Shown piece after piece: positions 46,093 through 53,890 of a stretch of 64,000 bases of DNA (its first letter is position 1; every line of letters starts with the position of its first letter). The stretch spans positions 40,112-104,111 of the forward strand of contig NZ_JAKEDV010000001.1 of assembly GCF_021462505.1 (NCBI RefSeq), written 5' to 3'. The notes below the pieces were generated by a model. That model saw only the letters and a program-made list of their open reading frames with translations. It was not told where the DNA came from and did not search any database. The stretch is from Thermus brockianus (lineage in GTDB: Bacteria; Deinococcota; Deinococci; Deinococcales; Thermaceae). A program made the position numbers and the translations under genes.

Positions 46093-46347
46093 ATGGTCAA
46101 GATCAGGCTTTCCCGGTTTGGCTCCAAGCACAACCCCCACTACCGCATCGTGGTCACCGATAGCCGCAGGAAGCGGGACGGGGCGTACATTGAGAAGATC
46201 GGCTACTACGATCCCCGCAAGACCACCCCGGACTGGCTCAAGGTGGACGTGGAGCGGGCCAAGTACTGGCTTTCCGTGGGGGCGCAGCCCACGGACACCG
46301 CTCGCCGCCTCCTGCGCCAGGCGGGGGTTTTCCGGCAGGAAGCGTAG
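46093..46347 (+). CDS. rpsP: 30S ribosomal protein S16
   Basis: 84 residues starting [21 protein letters not shown], with [18 protein letters not shown]-like [15 protein letters not shown] near residue 27 and [22 protein letters not shown] near 58. It binds 16S rRNA early in small-subunit assembly. Spacing of seven bases to ffh suggests cotranscription. The protein ends slightly earlier than the 88-residue T. thermophilus protein I recall. A hairpin terminator lies 16 bases after the stop. Confidence 0.97.
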   Translation: MVKIRLSRFGSKHNPHYRIVVTDSRRKRDGAYIEKIGYYDPRKTTPDWLKVDVERAKYWLSVGAQPTDTARRLLRQAGVFRQEA

Positions 46348-46363
46348 GGTAGGCCCCTTCCGA

Positions 46364-46387
46364 GGGCGGGGACTCCCCCGCCCTTTT
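46364..46387 (+). terminator. Intrinsic terminator after rpsP
   Basis: GGGCGGGG (46364-46371) pairs with CCCCGCCC (46376-46383), followed by TTTT. It would separate ffh-rpsP from khpA-rimM, each of which has its own -10. Confidence 0.75.
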
Positions 46388-46391
46388 CCCG

Positions 46392-46397
46392 TACCAT
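46392..46397 (+). promoter_or_regulatory. -10 element of khpA
   Basis: TACCAT, six bases before ATG 46404, directly after the rpsP terminator; leaderless. Confidence 0.5.
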
Positions 46398-46403
46398 GGA
46401 GCC

Positions 46404-46622
46404 ATGAAGGACCTGGTGGAGTACCTGGCAAGGAGCGTGGTGGACCACCCGGAGGCGGTGCGGGTCCAAGAGCGGCGCACCCGGGAGGGCCTCGTCTACC
46501 TGGTGGAGGTGGCCCAGGAGGACAAGGGGCGGCTTATCGGCAAACAGGGCCGGGTGATTGAGGCCATCCGCACCCTGGTGCGGGCCTACGCCAAGCGCAA
46601 GGTGGGGGTGGAGGTGCGCTAA
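46404..46622 (+). CDS. khpA: KH-domain RNA-binding protein (KhpA/YlqC family)
   Basis: 72 residues, one KH domain. The GxxG loop is in GRLIGKQGRVIEAIRTLVRAYAKRK near residue 42. KhpA partners with KhpB in other bacteria and binds many RNAs, affecting division and ribosome maturation. It lies in the classical order rpsP-khpA-rimM and terminates with a stop that doubles as the -10 of rimM. Confidence 0.92.
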   Translation: MKDLVEYLARSVVDHPEAVRVQERRTREGLVYLVEVAQEDKGRLIGKQGRVIEAIRTLVRAYAKRKVGVEVR

Positions 46623-46625
46623 ACT
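46620..46625 (+). promoter_or_regulatory. -10 element of rimM
   Basis: TAAACT formed by the khpA stop codon, six bases (AGGGGT) before ATG 46632. Leaderless pattern. Confidence 0.5.
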
Positions 46626-46631
46626 AGGGGT

Positions 46632-47129
46632 ATGCGCCTGGTGGAGATCGGTCGGTTCGGCGCGCCCTACGCCCTTCAGGGAGGGCTAAAGTTCCGGGGG
46701 GAGCCCGTGGTGGCCCACCTGGAACGGGTCTACGTGGAGGGGCAGGGTTGGCGGGCGGTGGAGGACCTCTACCAGGTGGCCGGGGAGGTGGTGGTCCACC
46801 TGGCGGGGGTCACCACCCGGGAACTGGCGGAGGCCTTGGTAGGCCTCAGGGTCTACGCCAAGGTGGAAGACCTCCCTCCCTTGGAGGAAGGCCAGTACTA
46901 TTACTTCGCCCTCATGGGCCTTCCCGTTTTCGTGGAGGGGAAGCAGGTGGGGGAGGTGGTGGACATCCTGGACGCCGGGGCCCAGGACGTCTTGGTGGTG
47001 CGGGGGGTGGGGGAGAGGCTGAGGGACCGGGCCGAAAGGCTCATCCCCCTGCAGGCCCCCTACGTCCGCGTGGAGGCGGGAGGGATATACGTGGAGCCCA
47101 TCCCCGGCCTTTTTGAAGAGGAGGTCTAG
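46632..47129 (+). CDS. rimM: Ribosome maturation factor RimM
   Basis: 165 residues. N-terminal barrel begins RLVEIGRFGAPYALQGGLKFRGEP and the PRC barrel includes LPPLEEGQYYYFALMGLPVFVEGKQVGEVVDILDAGAQDVLVV (residues about 80-125). It ends IPLQAPYVRVEAGGIYVEPIPGLFEE, the typical close. RimM binds S19 and helps mature the 30S head. In most bacteria trmD and rplS follow; here a convergent DUF72 gene begins five bases later. Confidence 0.95.
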   Translation: MRLVEIGRFGAPYALQGGLKFRGEPVVAHLERVYVEGQGWRAVEDLYQVAGEVVVHLAGVTTRELAEALVGLRVYAKVEDLPPLEEGQYYYFALMGLPVFVEGKQVGEVVDILDAGAQDVLVVRGVGERLRDRAERLIPLQAPYVRVEAGGIYVEPIPGLFEEEV

Positions 47130-47134
47130 GGGGC

Positions 47135-48025
47135 CTAAGGGCTTGTGCCGAGGCCTAAAAGCCGCTTAAGCCCCAAGGCAGCCTCCACCCCTTGGGTGCC
47201 GTAGTTGTTGTTGAAGATCACGAAGACCTTCTCGGCCCTTTCCGCCAGGGTCCGGGTGGCCTGGGCCAGGTCCTGGAGCTCATCCTCGGAATAGCGCCAG
47301 TTGAAGCGCTCGTAGGGCTTGGCGTGCGGGCCCTTCCAGGTTTCGGCGTTCCGGCCGTGGCAGCGAAGGACGCTCACGGGGTGGGTGGGCTCGAGGACCC
47401 TCGGGGGAGCCTCGGGGTGGGGCGGGGCGTCCACGCTCACGTGGATGAGGCCCAGGCGCAGGAGCTCCTTCTTCACGAACCCCCAGGCCACGTACCACTT
47501 GGGGTTGCGGAACTCCACCGCCACCCAGTAGCCCTGGGCCCTTTCCGCCAAGCGCTCTAAATACTGAAAGCTCCTCGGTTTGGGCTCCGTCCACGGGGGG
47601 AGGCCAAAGTGGAGGTAGCCCAGCTTGCCCGCCCGCCTAAGGGGTTCTATGGCGGCGAAAAAGCGGTTCCAAGCCTCCTCCACCACCTCCTCGGGTACCT
47701 CCCGTTGGGCCAGGTGGCCTTCTTGGCGGGGTAGGAGGGCGCGGAGGTCCTTGGGGAGGGCCTGGGCCTCGAGGCCGTGCCCGGTGAAGGCGGAGTAGGC
47801 CTTGATGTGAGAGAGGAAGCCTTCTGGGGTCCTCTCCGCCCACTTCTGCACCACCTCGGGCCGGGGCAGGGCGTAGAAGGTGCTGTCCACCTCCACGGTG
47901 TCAAAGTGCTTTGCGTAGTAGCGGAGGCGCTTTTCCGGGTTTCCCCGCACCTCGGGCGGGTACCAGCCCGAGGCCAAGAGGGTTTCGTCCGTCCAGCTGG
48001 CGGTGCCCACCCGGATCTCCGCCAT
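47135..48025 (-). CDS. DUF72 (YecE-like) protein
   Basis: 296 residues. The opening IRVGTASWTDETLLASGWYP with RLRYYAKHFDTVEVDSTFYALP is the DUF72 signature, and the barrel continues with GYLHFGLPPW, VAVEFRNPKWY near residue 165 and RCHGRNAETWKGPHAKPYERFNWRYSEDELQDLA near 225. The fold is TIM-barrel like and resembles metal-dependent sugar-phosphate or endonuclease IV folds, but no function is established. Starts from a TACCAT leaderless promoter. Converges on rimM with a five-base gap. Confidence 0.87.
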   Translation of the reverse strand: MAEIRVGTASWTDETLLASGWYPPEVRGNPEKRLRYYAKHFDTVEVDSTFYALPRPEVVQKWAERTPEGFLSHIKAYSAFTGHGLEAQALPKDLRALLPRQEGHLAQREVPEEVVEEAWNRFFAAIEPLRRAGKLGYLHFGLPPWTEPKPRSFQYLERLAERAQGYWVAVEFRNPKWYVAWGFVKKELLRLGLIHVSVDAPPHPEAPPRVLEPTHPVSVLRCHGRNAETWKGPHAKPYERFNWRYSEDELQDLAQATRTLAERAEKVFVIFNNNYGTQGVEAALGLKRLLGLGTSP

Positions 48026-48031
48026 GCCCCC

Positions 48032-48037
48032 ATGGTA
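48032..48037 (-). promoter_or_regulatory. -10 element of the DUF72 gene
   Basis: TACCAT on the minus strand, six bases (GGGGGC) before ATG 48025. Confidence 0.5.
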
Positions 48038-48133
48038 AGCCCTATCAGGGAACCTTAGGGCTTCCCTAGCGGTATGCGGCTTTAAGCGCCCTGGACCCTA
48101 GGGCGCGAGGGGCGCGGTAGAAGCCCAAAAAGG

Positions 48134-48161
48134 AACAACCCGGGGAACCCCCCGGGTTGTT
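48134..48161 (-). terminator. Intrinsic terminator of the molybdoenzyme operon
   Basis: Perfect 12-base-pair stem, AACAACCCGGGG (48134-48145) with CCCCGGGTTGTT (48150-48161), then CCTTTTT on the minus strand. It follows the DOMON gene stop by 12 bases. A second weaker hairpin (48086-48106) lies beyond. Confidence 0.75.
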
Positions 48162-48172
48162 TTCCGCCTAGC

Positions 48173-48727
48173 CTAGAAGGCGAAGTCTTCCAGGTACCAG
48201 CGCTCCGTCTTCTTGTGCTCCTCCTTGGGGTCCATCTTCTCCGAGTGGGCCAAGAGGACAAGGAGCTTCCGCCCCGGGGCGATTTCCACGTCCGTGGGCT
48301 CCCCGGTCTTCAGCTTCCGGCTGAACTCCACGGTCCACTTGGTGCCCTCGTAGGTGGCGCTGGCGGCCAGGATGGAGTTCTTCCCGCCCTCCTTCTCGTC
48401 CGGGGAAGGGGCGCCGGTGCGCTTCACCTGGTACATGTCCAAGGCCACCAGCTTGCCGCCCTCCATGTAGAAGAGGTACTGGTCAGCGCCCTTCTTCTTG
48501 TCGCTCTTTTCTGGCAGGAAGCCGATGCCAATCCAGCCCTTGCTTTCGCCCTCGAGGGCCAGGTAGAGCGTGTCCCCCACCACGCTCCAGTAGAGCGTGA
48601 TCCCGCTCTTTTCGTGCTTGTAGCTCTTGGCGTATTCCCCAGGGGCGATCTTCCCGTCCACCTTGGGCGCCTGCGCCAACGCCACGCTTAGGGCCAAAAC
48701 CATGAGTCCTACGATGCCTCGCCTCAT
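48173..48727 (-). CDS. Secreted DOMON-domain protein (putative heme-binding subunit)
   Basis: 184 residues with a cleavable signal peptide (about 1-19, ending ALAQA). The mature part reads KIAPGEYAKSYKHEKSGITLYWSVVGDTLYLALEGESKGWIGIGF, then GADQYLFYMEGGKLVALDMYQ: the DOMON beta-sandwich with the characteristic W.G.GF strand. DOMON domains bind heme or sugars; similar gamma subunits serve type II DMSO-reductase-family enzymes (ethylbenzene dehydrogenase, selenate reductase). A heme ligand Met (DMYQ) and Lys/His are candidates. Last gene of the operon, 12 bases after membrane protein A, with GGGAGGTG before the ATG. Confidence 0.75.
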   Translation of the reverse strand: MRRGIVGLMVLALSVALAQAPKVDGKIAPGEYAKSYKHEKSGITLYWSVVGDTLYLALEGESKGWIGIGFLPEKSDKKKGADQYLFYMEGGKLVALDMYQVKRTGAPSPDEKEGGKNSILAASATYEGTKWTVEFSRKLKTGEPTDVEIAPGRKLLVLLAHSEKMDPKEEHKKTERWYLEDFAF

Positions 48728-48739
48728 CCTGCACCTCCC

Positions 48740-49183
48740 TTAGTCCCTTATGGTGATTCCCACCACGAAGGCCACAGCGCCCACGTGGGTATGGGCCAAC
48801 GCCGCTAGAACCGGCCGACTCCCCTCAAAGGCCTCCAAGAAGCCCCGAAGGGTGAAGAGGTTCACCTCCGCATCCTGCGCATTCCAAAGCAGGTGAAAGT
48901 AGGCCCCCGCCACCCCGGTGGCCACGCTCACCAGCATCCAAAAGAGGAAGGGATAGCGCACCCACTTCCCTCGGTGGAAGAACATGAGGAGGGTGAGGGG
49001 GAAGCCCACCAAGGATACGAAAAAGGGGATTTTGCTCTGCCAGCTTTCCGTCCAGTGGTCCAGCACCCAGTGCTCCATGCCGTAGAAGGCAAACCCCACC
49101 AGGGCGATCAGGAGGAAGGTGGAGCGCAAGAACTCCAAAACCCGCTCCTCCTCGGTTTTGGCGCGGATCAGGGCTTCAATCAC
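48740..49183 (-). CDS. Small membrane protein A of the molybdoenzyme operon
   Basis: 147 residues from GTG 49183 behind TTAGGAGGTG. Four hydrophobic helices (about 20-40, 50-70, 78-100, 120-143). It is a paralog of the next gene upstream: both share HWTESWQSKIPF near residue 43, GAYFHLLWN near 93 and GSRPVLAALA-TH-G near 122. The shared histidines (43, 97, 134) and tryptophans could hold heme or a quinone. I know no named family. The position between the catalytic genes and a DOMON protein suggests membrane anchoring of the complex. Confidence 0.65.
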   Translation of the reverse strand: MIEALIRAKTEEERVLEFLRSTFLLIALVGFAFYGMEHWVLDHWTESWQSKIPFFVSLVGFPLTLLMFFHRGKWVRYPFLFWMLVSVATGVAGAYFHLLWNAQDAEVNLFTLRGFLEAFEGSRPVLAALAHTHVGAVAFVVGITIRD

Positions 49184-49193
49184 GGCACACCTC

Positions 49194-49631
49194 CTAACGG
49201 GCCCGGTAGACGGAAAGGAGCCCCGTCACCCCCATGTGGGTGAAGGCCAGGGCCGCCAGCACCGGACGGCTTCCCGCCATGGCCTCCATGGCCGCTTCAA
49301 ACTCCCAAACCACCTCGCCCTCAAAGTTCCAAAGCAGGTGGAAGTAGGCCCCGAGAATTCCCGTGAAGACCGAGGCCCACATGGTGAGGATGAAGGCAAG
49401 GCGCACCCACGGGGTCTTGCGGTCAAAAAGCACCCAAAGGGTAAACACAAAGCCCGGCACGGCCACCAAGAAGGGGATCTTGCTCTGCCAGCTCTCCGTC
49501 CAGTGCCCCAAGAGGAGGAGCTCTAAGGGGTACATCACCCAGCCCACCAGGCAGAGGAGAAGCATCGCCAAGCGGATGAACTCTAGCGCCCACTGGGTCG
49601 GGTTGCTTGCGCTTCTAAAGGCGGGTATCAC
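49194..49631 (-). CDS. Small membrane protein B of the molybdoenzyme operon (paralog of A)
   Basis: 145 residues from GTG 49631 behind AAGGAGGTGAAGG. Four hydrophobic helices. The blocks GHWTESWQSKIPFLV, GAYFHLLWNFEGE and GSRPVLAALAFTHMG repeat those of protein A at the same spacing, so the two arose by tandem duplication and likely form a heterodimer. Conserved histidines lie at the ends of helices, as in four-helix diheme cytochromes b. No NrfD/PsrC-like or NarI-like protein exists in the operon. Separated from the catalytic gene by 82 bases containing a strong hairpin. Confidence 0.65.
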   Translation of the reverse strand: MIPAFRSASNPTQWALEFIRLAMLLLCLVGWVMYPLELLLLGHWTESWQSKIPFLVAVPGFVFTLWVLFDRKTPWVRLAFILTMWASVFTGILGAYFHLLWNFEGEVVWEFEAAMEAMAGSRPVLAALAFTHMGVTGLLSVYRAR

Positions 49632-49683
49632 CCTTCACCTCCTTACCCCCATCATGACCTTATCACAGGTATTCGGGAGGTTT

Positions 49684-49709
49684 GTCCCCCCGGGGTAACC
49701 CGGGGGGAC
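49684..49709 (-). repeat. Intercistronic inverted repeat inside the molybdoenzyme operon
   Basis: Perfect 11-base-pair stem GTCCCCCCGGG / CCCGGGGGGAC with loop GTAA, five bases after the stop of the catalytic subunit gene. No U-run follows on the minus strand, so it may protect or process mRNA rather than stop transcription. Confidence 0.6.
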
Positions 49710-49713
49710 GGCC

Positions 49714-52700
49714 TCACACCGGCAAGAGGTTCACCTTGGTTTCGTAGAAGACCACGCTCCCGCCCACCACGTCCGTCAGGGCGGTGTCCTTGAGGTACGG
49801 GTCAAGGCGCATGGCGGCGTTGGCGTGCACCCCTGCAGCCCGCCTGGGGTCGCCCTTCACCACCTGGCCGTTGATGACGAGGTCGCTCGCCCCATACGCC
49901 CAGTGGCCCCAGCCCAAGGGGAAGGCCACGCACCCTGGCCTCAGGCCCTGTACCACCTTCACCCGGCCCACCATGGGCTTCTTGCCAAAGGGGCCCAGGT
50001 CCCACTCGCCCTTGGGGTTGGTGGCGGAAACCACCTTGACCCTCTGCCCGTCCTTAAGCCCAAGCCGCTCGGCGTCCAGGGCGCTCACCAGGATCTCGTT
50101 TTCCGGCTTCACCGCCAGGAGCCAGTAGTTGCTGATGGTGCGGCTCTTGGTTTGCAGGATGCTCCGGTGGGTCAGGAGGGTTAGGCCGTAGCCGGGGTCC
50201 CGGAGCTGCCGCCCCAAGACGTCCTGGTAGGGCGGGAAGTAGGCGGGAAGGGGCCAGTAGGGCTTCCCGGTCATGGGGTGGAGGGAAAGCGCCTGCTTTT
50301 CCAGGAAGAGGTTAATCTGCCGGCCATACCGGTTCGCCACCAGGTCGTTGGCGGCGTAGGCCTTGGCAAACTCCTGGAACCGGCCGCCCCGGTTCAGGAG
50401 GTAGACGGTACGGCGGAAAAGCCCCTCGTCCCCCACCGCCTCCCGCCAGCGCTTCTCGTCAAAGACCGAGGGAGGAAGGTGGCGGCGGGCCTGGCGGAAG
50501 ACGGCGAGCTCCCTCTCGTCCGCCTCAGGCAGGGCCTCGGAGCCGTCGGCCTTCTCCCCGTAGGCCAGGTTGGCGGCGAGCTTCAGGTAGAAGTGGTCGG
50601 GGTGGGTGAAGGGCATCCCGTTGGCAAAGCCCTTGGGCCCAAAGCCGGGTAGGCCCAGGTGCTCGGCCAAGGCCAGGAGGAAGCTTTCCAGGGAGATGGG
50701 CATCCTTTGCCCGAAGACCTCCACCTCCTCGGGGATGGGCGGGATGGCGGGCTGCCGCACGGGCTGCACCTTCCAGAGGATGGAGGGGTGGCTTCCGTGG
50801 AACTCCCAGCGCTCCAGGTAGGAAAGGTCGGGGATGATGTAGTCGGCGTAGAGGTACGAGTCCCCCACCACGATGTCAAAGGCCACGATGAGGGGGATTT
50901 TGTCCGGGTCCAGCATGGCCCGGATCTGTTCGTGGCCGCCCGGCAGGGCGTAGGCGGGGGAGCCCATGTAGTGGAAGAGGATCTTGATGGGGTAGGGGTA
51001 GCCTTGGGCGGCGGAGGGGAGGATCTCCTGGTAGACGTCGGAGGCGTGGGGGTACCAGGGGCGCTTGGCGGGGAAGCCTTGGAAGAGGGTGGTGTCCTCG
51101 TACTTCACCTCGTGGCGGATGATGGAGATGCCAAAGGGGCTTAGGGGCTTGGGGTGGAGCTTGCTGAGGACGAAAGGCCCTCCCGCTTTGCCACCGGTGA
51201 TGTCGTAGGTGCTGGCCTGGACGAAGCCGCCCTGGTGGTCCACGTTGCCCAAGAGGACGTTCACGGTGAACCAGGCGAAGCAGTTGTAAAAGCCGTTGGT
51301 GTGCTGGCTGGCCCCCCGGTGTACATCCACCACCGCCTTCTTGCCGTACTGGGCGAGCTTCTCCGCCAGGAAGCGGATGTCCTCCTCGCTTACCCCGGCC
51401 AAGGCGGCCCAGGTCTTCACCTGGTGGCGGAAGGCCTCCTCCTTGATGAGCGTGAGGGCGCTCTTCACGGGGATACCCTGGAGGACCGTGTCCACAAAGA
51501 GGTCGCCGAACACCGCCTGGTTTTCGTCGTTGGGGTTGAAGGCCACGGGCTTGCCCTGGACCAGGACCACCGGGGCGTCCAGCTCCACCTCCTTGTCCCC
51601 CACCTTGGCCTTGGGCTTGGGAAGGCCCAGGTCGCTTGCCCGCACAAGCCTTTCCGGCTTGCCGTCTTTCAGCTTCACAAGCCAAGCGGCGTTGGTCCAG
51701 CTGGCCTCGCCGATGGCCTTGGCGGCGGCCTTGTTGGCGGCGGAGAGGAAGCGGGTGTCCACCTTACCCCACTCCAGGAGGAGGCGGATAACCCCCAAGG
51801 CGATGGCGGCGTCGTGCCCCGGCTTGGGGGCGATCCAGCGGCTTGCGCCCTTCACCGCTTTCTGCGCCCGCGGGTCAACCACGGCGTACTCCAGCTCGCC
51901 GCGGCTTGCCCGCTCCGTGATCCAGCCCACGCGGAGGGGCGGCCCGTAGTTGCCCTCAAAGACGTTGGCCCCTACGAAGACCACGAAGCGCGCCTTGGAG
52001 AGGTCCGCCTGCCAGTAGAACTTGGCCCCGCCCGACCAGGAGAGCTTGCCCGTGGCGTCAAAGGTGGGCTGCTCGCTCATGGCCTTGCCGGTGAAGTACA
52101 TGGAGCCCTGGCAGACGGTGGTGTGGCCGTGGAGGTTGACGGTGCCGAAGCTTTGCCCGAAGAACCAGCGGATGAAGTCGGAGCGGCCCGCCTTGAGCCG
52201 GCCCCAGGCGAAGACCACCTGGTTGTTCTTGGGGCCCAGGTCGGGGTGGTCGGGGTCAATGAGGGCGGGGAGGTAGTCCTTGAAGTCTTCCTTGAACTTG
52301 GCCACCAGGGCCTTCTTCTTTTCCTTATCCTTTTCCGCCCAGATGGCCCGCACCGCCTGGGCCATGCGGCTCATGACCTCGGGGTCCTTAAGGGCCCAGA
52401 GCTCTTTGAGCCCGGGGTAGTGGCGCTCGTCCCCCAGGTGGGCGAAGAGCTTGCCCCCCTCCACGATCTCCTTCACCGCCTGGTGGAAGGGGATTTCCTC
52501 CCACTTGCCGCTTCCCCGGGGCCCGGCCCGCTTGAGCACCTTGCGGATGCGGTAGGGATCGTAGGCGGTTTGGATGCCCGCCTGGCCCTTGGGGCAAAGG
52601 GCCCCGTCCACCTTGGCCACCACGTCCACGGGGGTATTCAGGGGCAGGTGGGGGCGGAAGGTCCAGGGGGAGAGGGGGTTGCCGTCAATCTTGCTGGCCA

Positions 52701-52899
52701 CGCCCTCGTAGAGCTTCACCTTGATGGGGCAGCCGGTGTTGCACTGGAGGCAGGAGGAGTAGATGGTGTTTTCGGGAAGCTGGATCTCGTAAGCCTCCAT
52801 GCCCTGGGCGCTGGCCTCCTGAAGGCCCAGGGCCAAGGGGCCCAACAGGGCGCCTGCGCCGGAAAGCTTCAAGAGTTCACGCCGGGAAAGCTTTTCCAT
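49714..52899 (-). CDS. Molybdopterin oxidoreductase, catalytic subunit (tetrathionate/arsenate-reductase-like)
   Basis: 1061 residues. A twin-arginine signal (SRRELLKLSGAGALL, residues 5-19) sends the folded protein across the membrane. The [4Fe-4S] ligands are Cys 50, 53, 57 and 102 (CLQCNTGC and LCPKG). Y-D-P-Y-RI and GPRGSGKW near 113-130 are shared with TtrA and ArrA. HTTVCQGS near 262 supplies a candidate Cys ligand for Mo. Later blocks bind the two pterin guanines (VDVHRGASQHTNGFYNCFAWF, HPMTGKPYWP, LTHRSILQTKSRTISNYW). Substrate unknown: tetrathionate, polysulfide, arsenate or selenate are all possible. AGGAGGTGCCTC precedes the ATG. Confidence 0.88.
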   Translation of the reverse strand: MEKLSRRELLKLSGAGALLGPLALGLQEASAQGMEAYEIQLPENTIYSSCLQCNTGCPIKVKLYEGVASKIDGNPLSPWTFRPHLPLNTPVDVVAKVDGALCPKGQAGIQTAYDPYRIRKVLKRAGPRGSGKWEEIPFHQAVKEIVEGGKLFAHLGDERHYPGLKELWALKDPEVMSRMAQAVRAIWAEKDKEKKKALVAKFKEDFKDYLPALIDPDHPDLGPKNNQVVFAWGRLKAGRSDFIRWFFGQSFGTVNLHGHTTVCQGSMYFTGKAMSEQPTFDATGKLSWSGGAKFYWQADLSKARFVVFVGANVFEGNYGPPLRVGWITERASRGELEYAVVDPRAQKAVKGASRWIAPKPGHDAAIALGVIRLLLEWGKVDTRFLSAANKAAAKAIGEASWTNAAWLVKLKDGKPERLVRASDLGLPKPKAKVGDKEVELDAPVVLVQGKPVAFNPNDENQAVFGDLFVDTVLQGIPVKSALTLIKEEAFRHQVKTWAALAGVSEEDIRFLAEKLAQYGKKAVVDVHRGASQHTNGFYNCFAWFTVNVLLGNVDHQGGFVQASTYDITGGKAGGPFVLSKLHPKPLSPFGISIIRHEVKYEDTTLFQGFPAKRPWYPHASDVYQEILPSAAQGYPYPIKILFHYMGSPAYALPGGHEQIRAMLDPDKIPLIVAFDIVVGDSYLYADYIIPDLSYLERWEFHGSHPSILWKVQPVRQPAIPPIPEEVEVFGQRMPISLESFLLALAEHLGLPGFGPKGFANGMPFTHPDHFYLKLAANLAYGEKADGSEALPEADERELAVFRQARRHLPPSVFDEKRWREAVGDEGLFRRTVYLLNRGGRFQEFAKAYAANDLVANRYGRQINLFLEKQALSLHPMTGKPYWPLPAYFPPYQDVLGRQLRDPGYGLTLLTHRSILQTKSRTISNYWLLAVKPENEILVSALDAERLGLKDGQRVKVVSATNPKGEWDLGPFGKKPMVGRVKVVQGLRPGCVAFPLGWGHWAYGASDLVINGQVVKGDPRRAAGVHANAAMRLDPYLKDTALTDVVGGSVVFYETKVNLLPV

Positions 52900-52909
52900 G
52901 AGGCACCTC

Positions 52910-53749
52910 CTACACCAGGTAGTAGACCCGGGGCTTGGTCCCCGCCTCTTCCTTGAGGCGCATGACGTTGGGCTTCTTAACCAGTTCGGCCACCAGGGAG
53001 TTGGGGTCTTCCAGGTCGCCGAAGTAGGTGGCCCGGCCGATGCAGGTCACCACGCACTGGGGCAAGAGCCCCTGTTCAATGCGGTGCAGGCAGAAGTGGC
53101 ACTTGCGCACCTTGTCCATGGGGCCCGCCTCGTCTTCCCGGTCCACCTTTTTGCCCCACTCGTAAACGGGAAGGGTTTCGTAGGGCATCTTGCCTTGGCC
53201 CGGGGTGTTTTCCGTCCAGAAGTAGCCGTCGTCCTTGTGGCGGGAGTTGTAGGGGCAGGCGGGCACGCACTTCTCGCAACCCACGCAGAGCTCGTAGTCA
53301 ATCTCCACGATGCCGTCTTTGCGCTTCCAGGTGGCGTCGTAGGGGCAGGCGGGCACGCACGGGGGCTCGTCGCACTGCATGCAGGGCCGGGGAACGAAGC
53401 GGTAGGTGACGTTGGGGTAGGTGCCCACCTCCTCCTCGCTTACCGGGCGGTAGACCACGCCCGGGGGCAGGCGGTTTTCCGCCATGCAGCTCACGGTGCA
53501 AGCGTGGCAGCCCACGCACTTCCTGAGGTCAATGACCATGCCCCACTTGCGGTTGGGGTTTTTGAGCGCCCGCTCCAGGTCTTTCTGCATGCGCAAAAGC
53601 ACGTCCTCCGCCGCCCCGTCCTCGGGCGGGGCCGCCTGGGGCACGCCCTGGGCCAGGCCCGGGGCCACCATGGAGGCGAAGATGGCGCTTGCCATTTTGG
53701 CGAGAAAGCGCCGGCGGTCCTCCGCGCTGGTGAGGGGTTCTTTTTCCAT
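52910..53749 (-). CDS. Ferredoxin-like subunit with four [4Fe-4S] clusters (TtrB/NrfC/PsrB type), Tat-exported
   Basis: 279 residues from ATG 53749, chosen over GTG three codons upstream because AAAGGAGGTG is six bases away. [22 protein letters not shown] near residue 12 is a twin-arginine signal. Sixteen cysteines form four groups: [11 protein letters not shown] (near 82), [13 protein letters not shown] (near 125), [11 protein letters not shown] (near 157) and CHFCL...CVVTC (near 215-232). Electron transfer to the catalytic subunit is the expected role. First gene of the operon; the gap to the next is ten bases. Confidence 0.92.
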   Translation of the reverse strand: MEKEPLTSAEDRRRFLAKMASAIFASMVAPGLAQGVPQAAPPEDGAAEDVLLRMQKDLERALKNPNRKWGMVIDLRKCVGCHACTVSCMAENRLPPGVVYRPVSEEEVGTYPNVTYRFVPRPCMQCDEPPCVPACPYDATWKRKDGIVEIDYELCVGCEKCVPACPYNSRHKDDGYFWTENTPGQGKMPYETLPVYEWGKKVDREDEAGPMDKVRKCHFCLHRIEQGLLPQCVVTCIGRATYFGDLEDPNSLVAELVKKPNVMRLKEEAGTKPRVYYLV

Positions 53750-53784
53750 CTGCCCCACCTCCTTTCGCCTCCCAAACTAGGACC

Positions 53785-53845
53785 CCGGTAGGGCGACGGG
53801 TAGCGGTAGGGTGGCGGACGGGGCTGTCGGAAAACCTCCCGACAG
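53785..53845. promoter_or_regulatory. Candidate operator region between the molybdoenzyme and sensor operons
   Basis: Direct repeats CGGTAGGG at about 53785 and 53803 with a third GGTAG between them (minus strand TACCGCT and TACCCGT, each one mismatch from the NarL heptamer TACYYMT), and an inverted repeat CTGTCGG/CCGACAG at about 53824-53845. All within 130 bases of both start codons. Confidence 0.45.
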
Positions 53846-53877
53846 GGCCTGGGACATCTATACCCCTTGGCCTTACC

Positions 53878-53883
53878 TATCCT
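53878..53883 (+). promoter_or_regulatory. -10 element of the sensor operon
   Basis: TATCCT, seven bases before ATG 53891; leaderless pattern. Confidence 0.5.
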
Positions 53884-53890
53884 GGGGTAG

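Noticed and set aside
49640-49670. CRP-like half site TGTGATAAGG upstream of membrane protein B
   Set aside because: Only the left half matches; the right half (CATGA) does not match TCACA.
51154-52956. 600-codon open frame antisense to the molybdoenzyme gene
   Set aside because: Product of extreme GC3 bias: no motif, no start signal, and the opposite strand encodes a complete recognisable protein.
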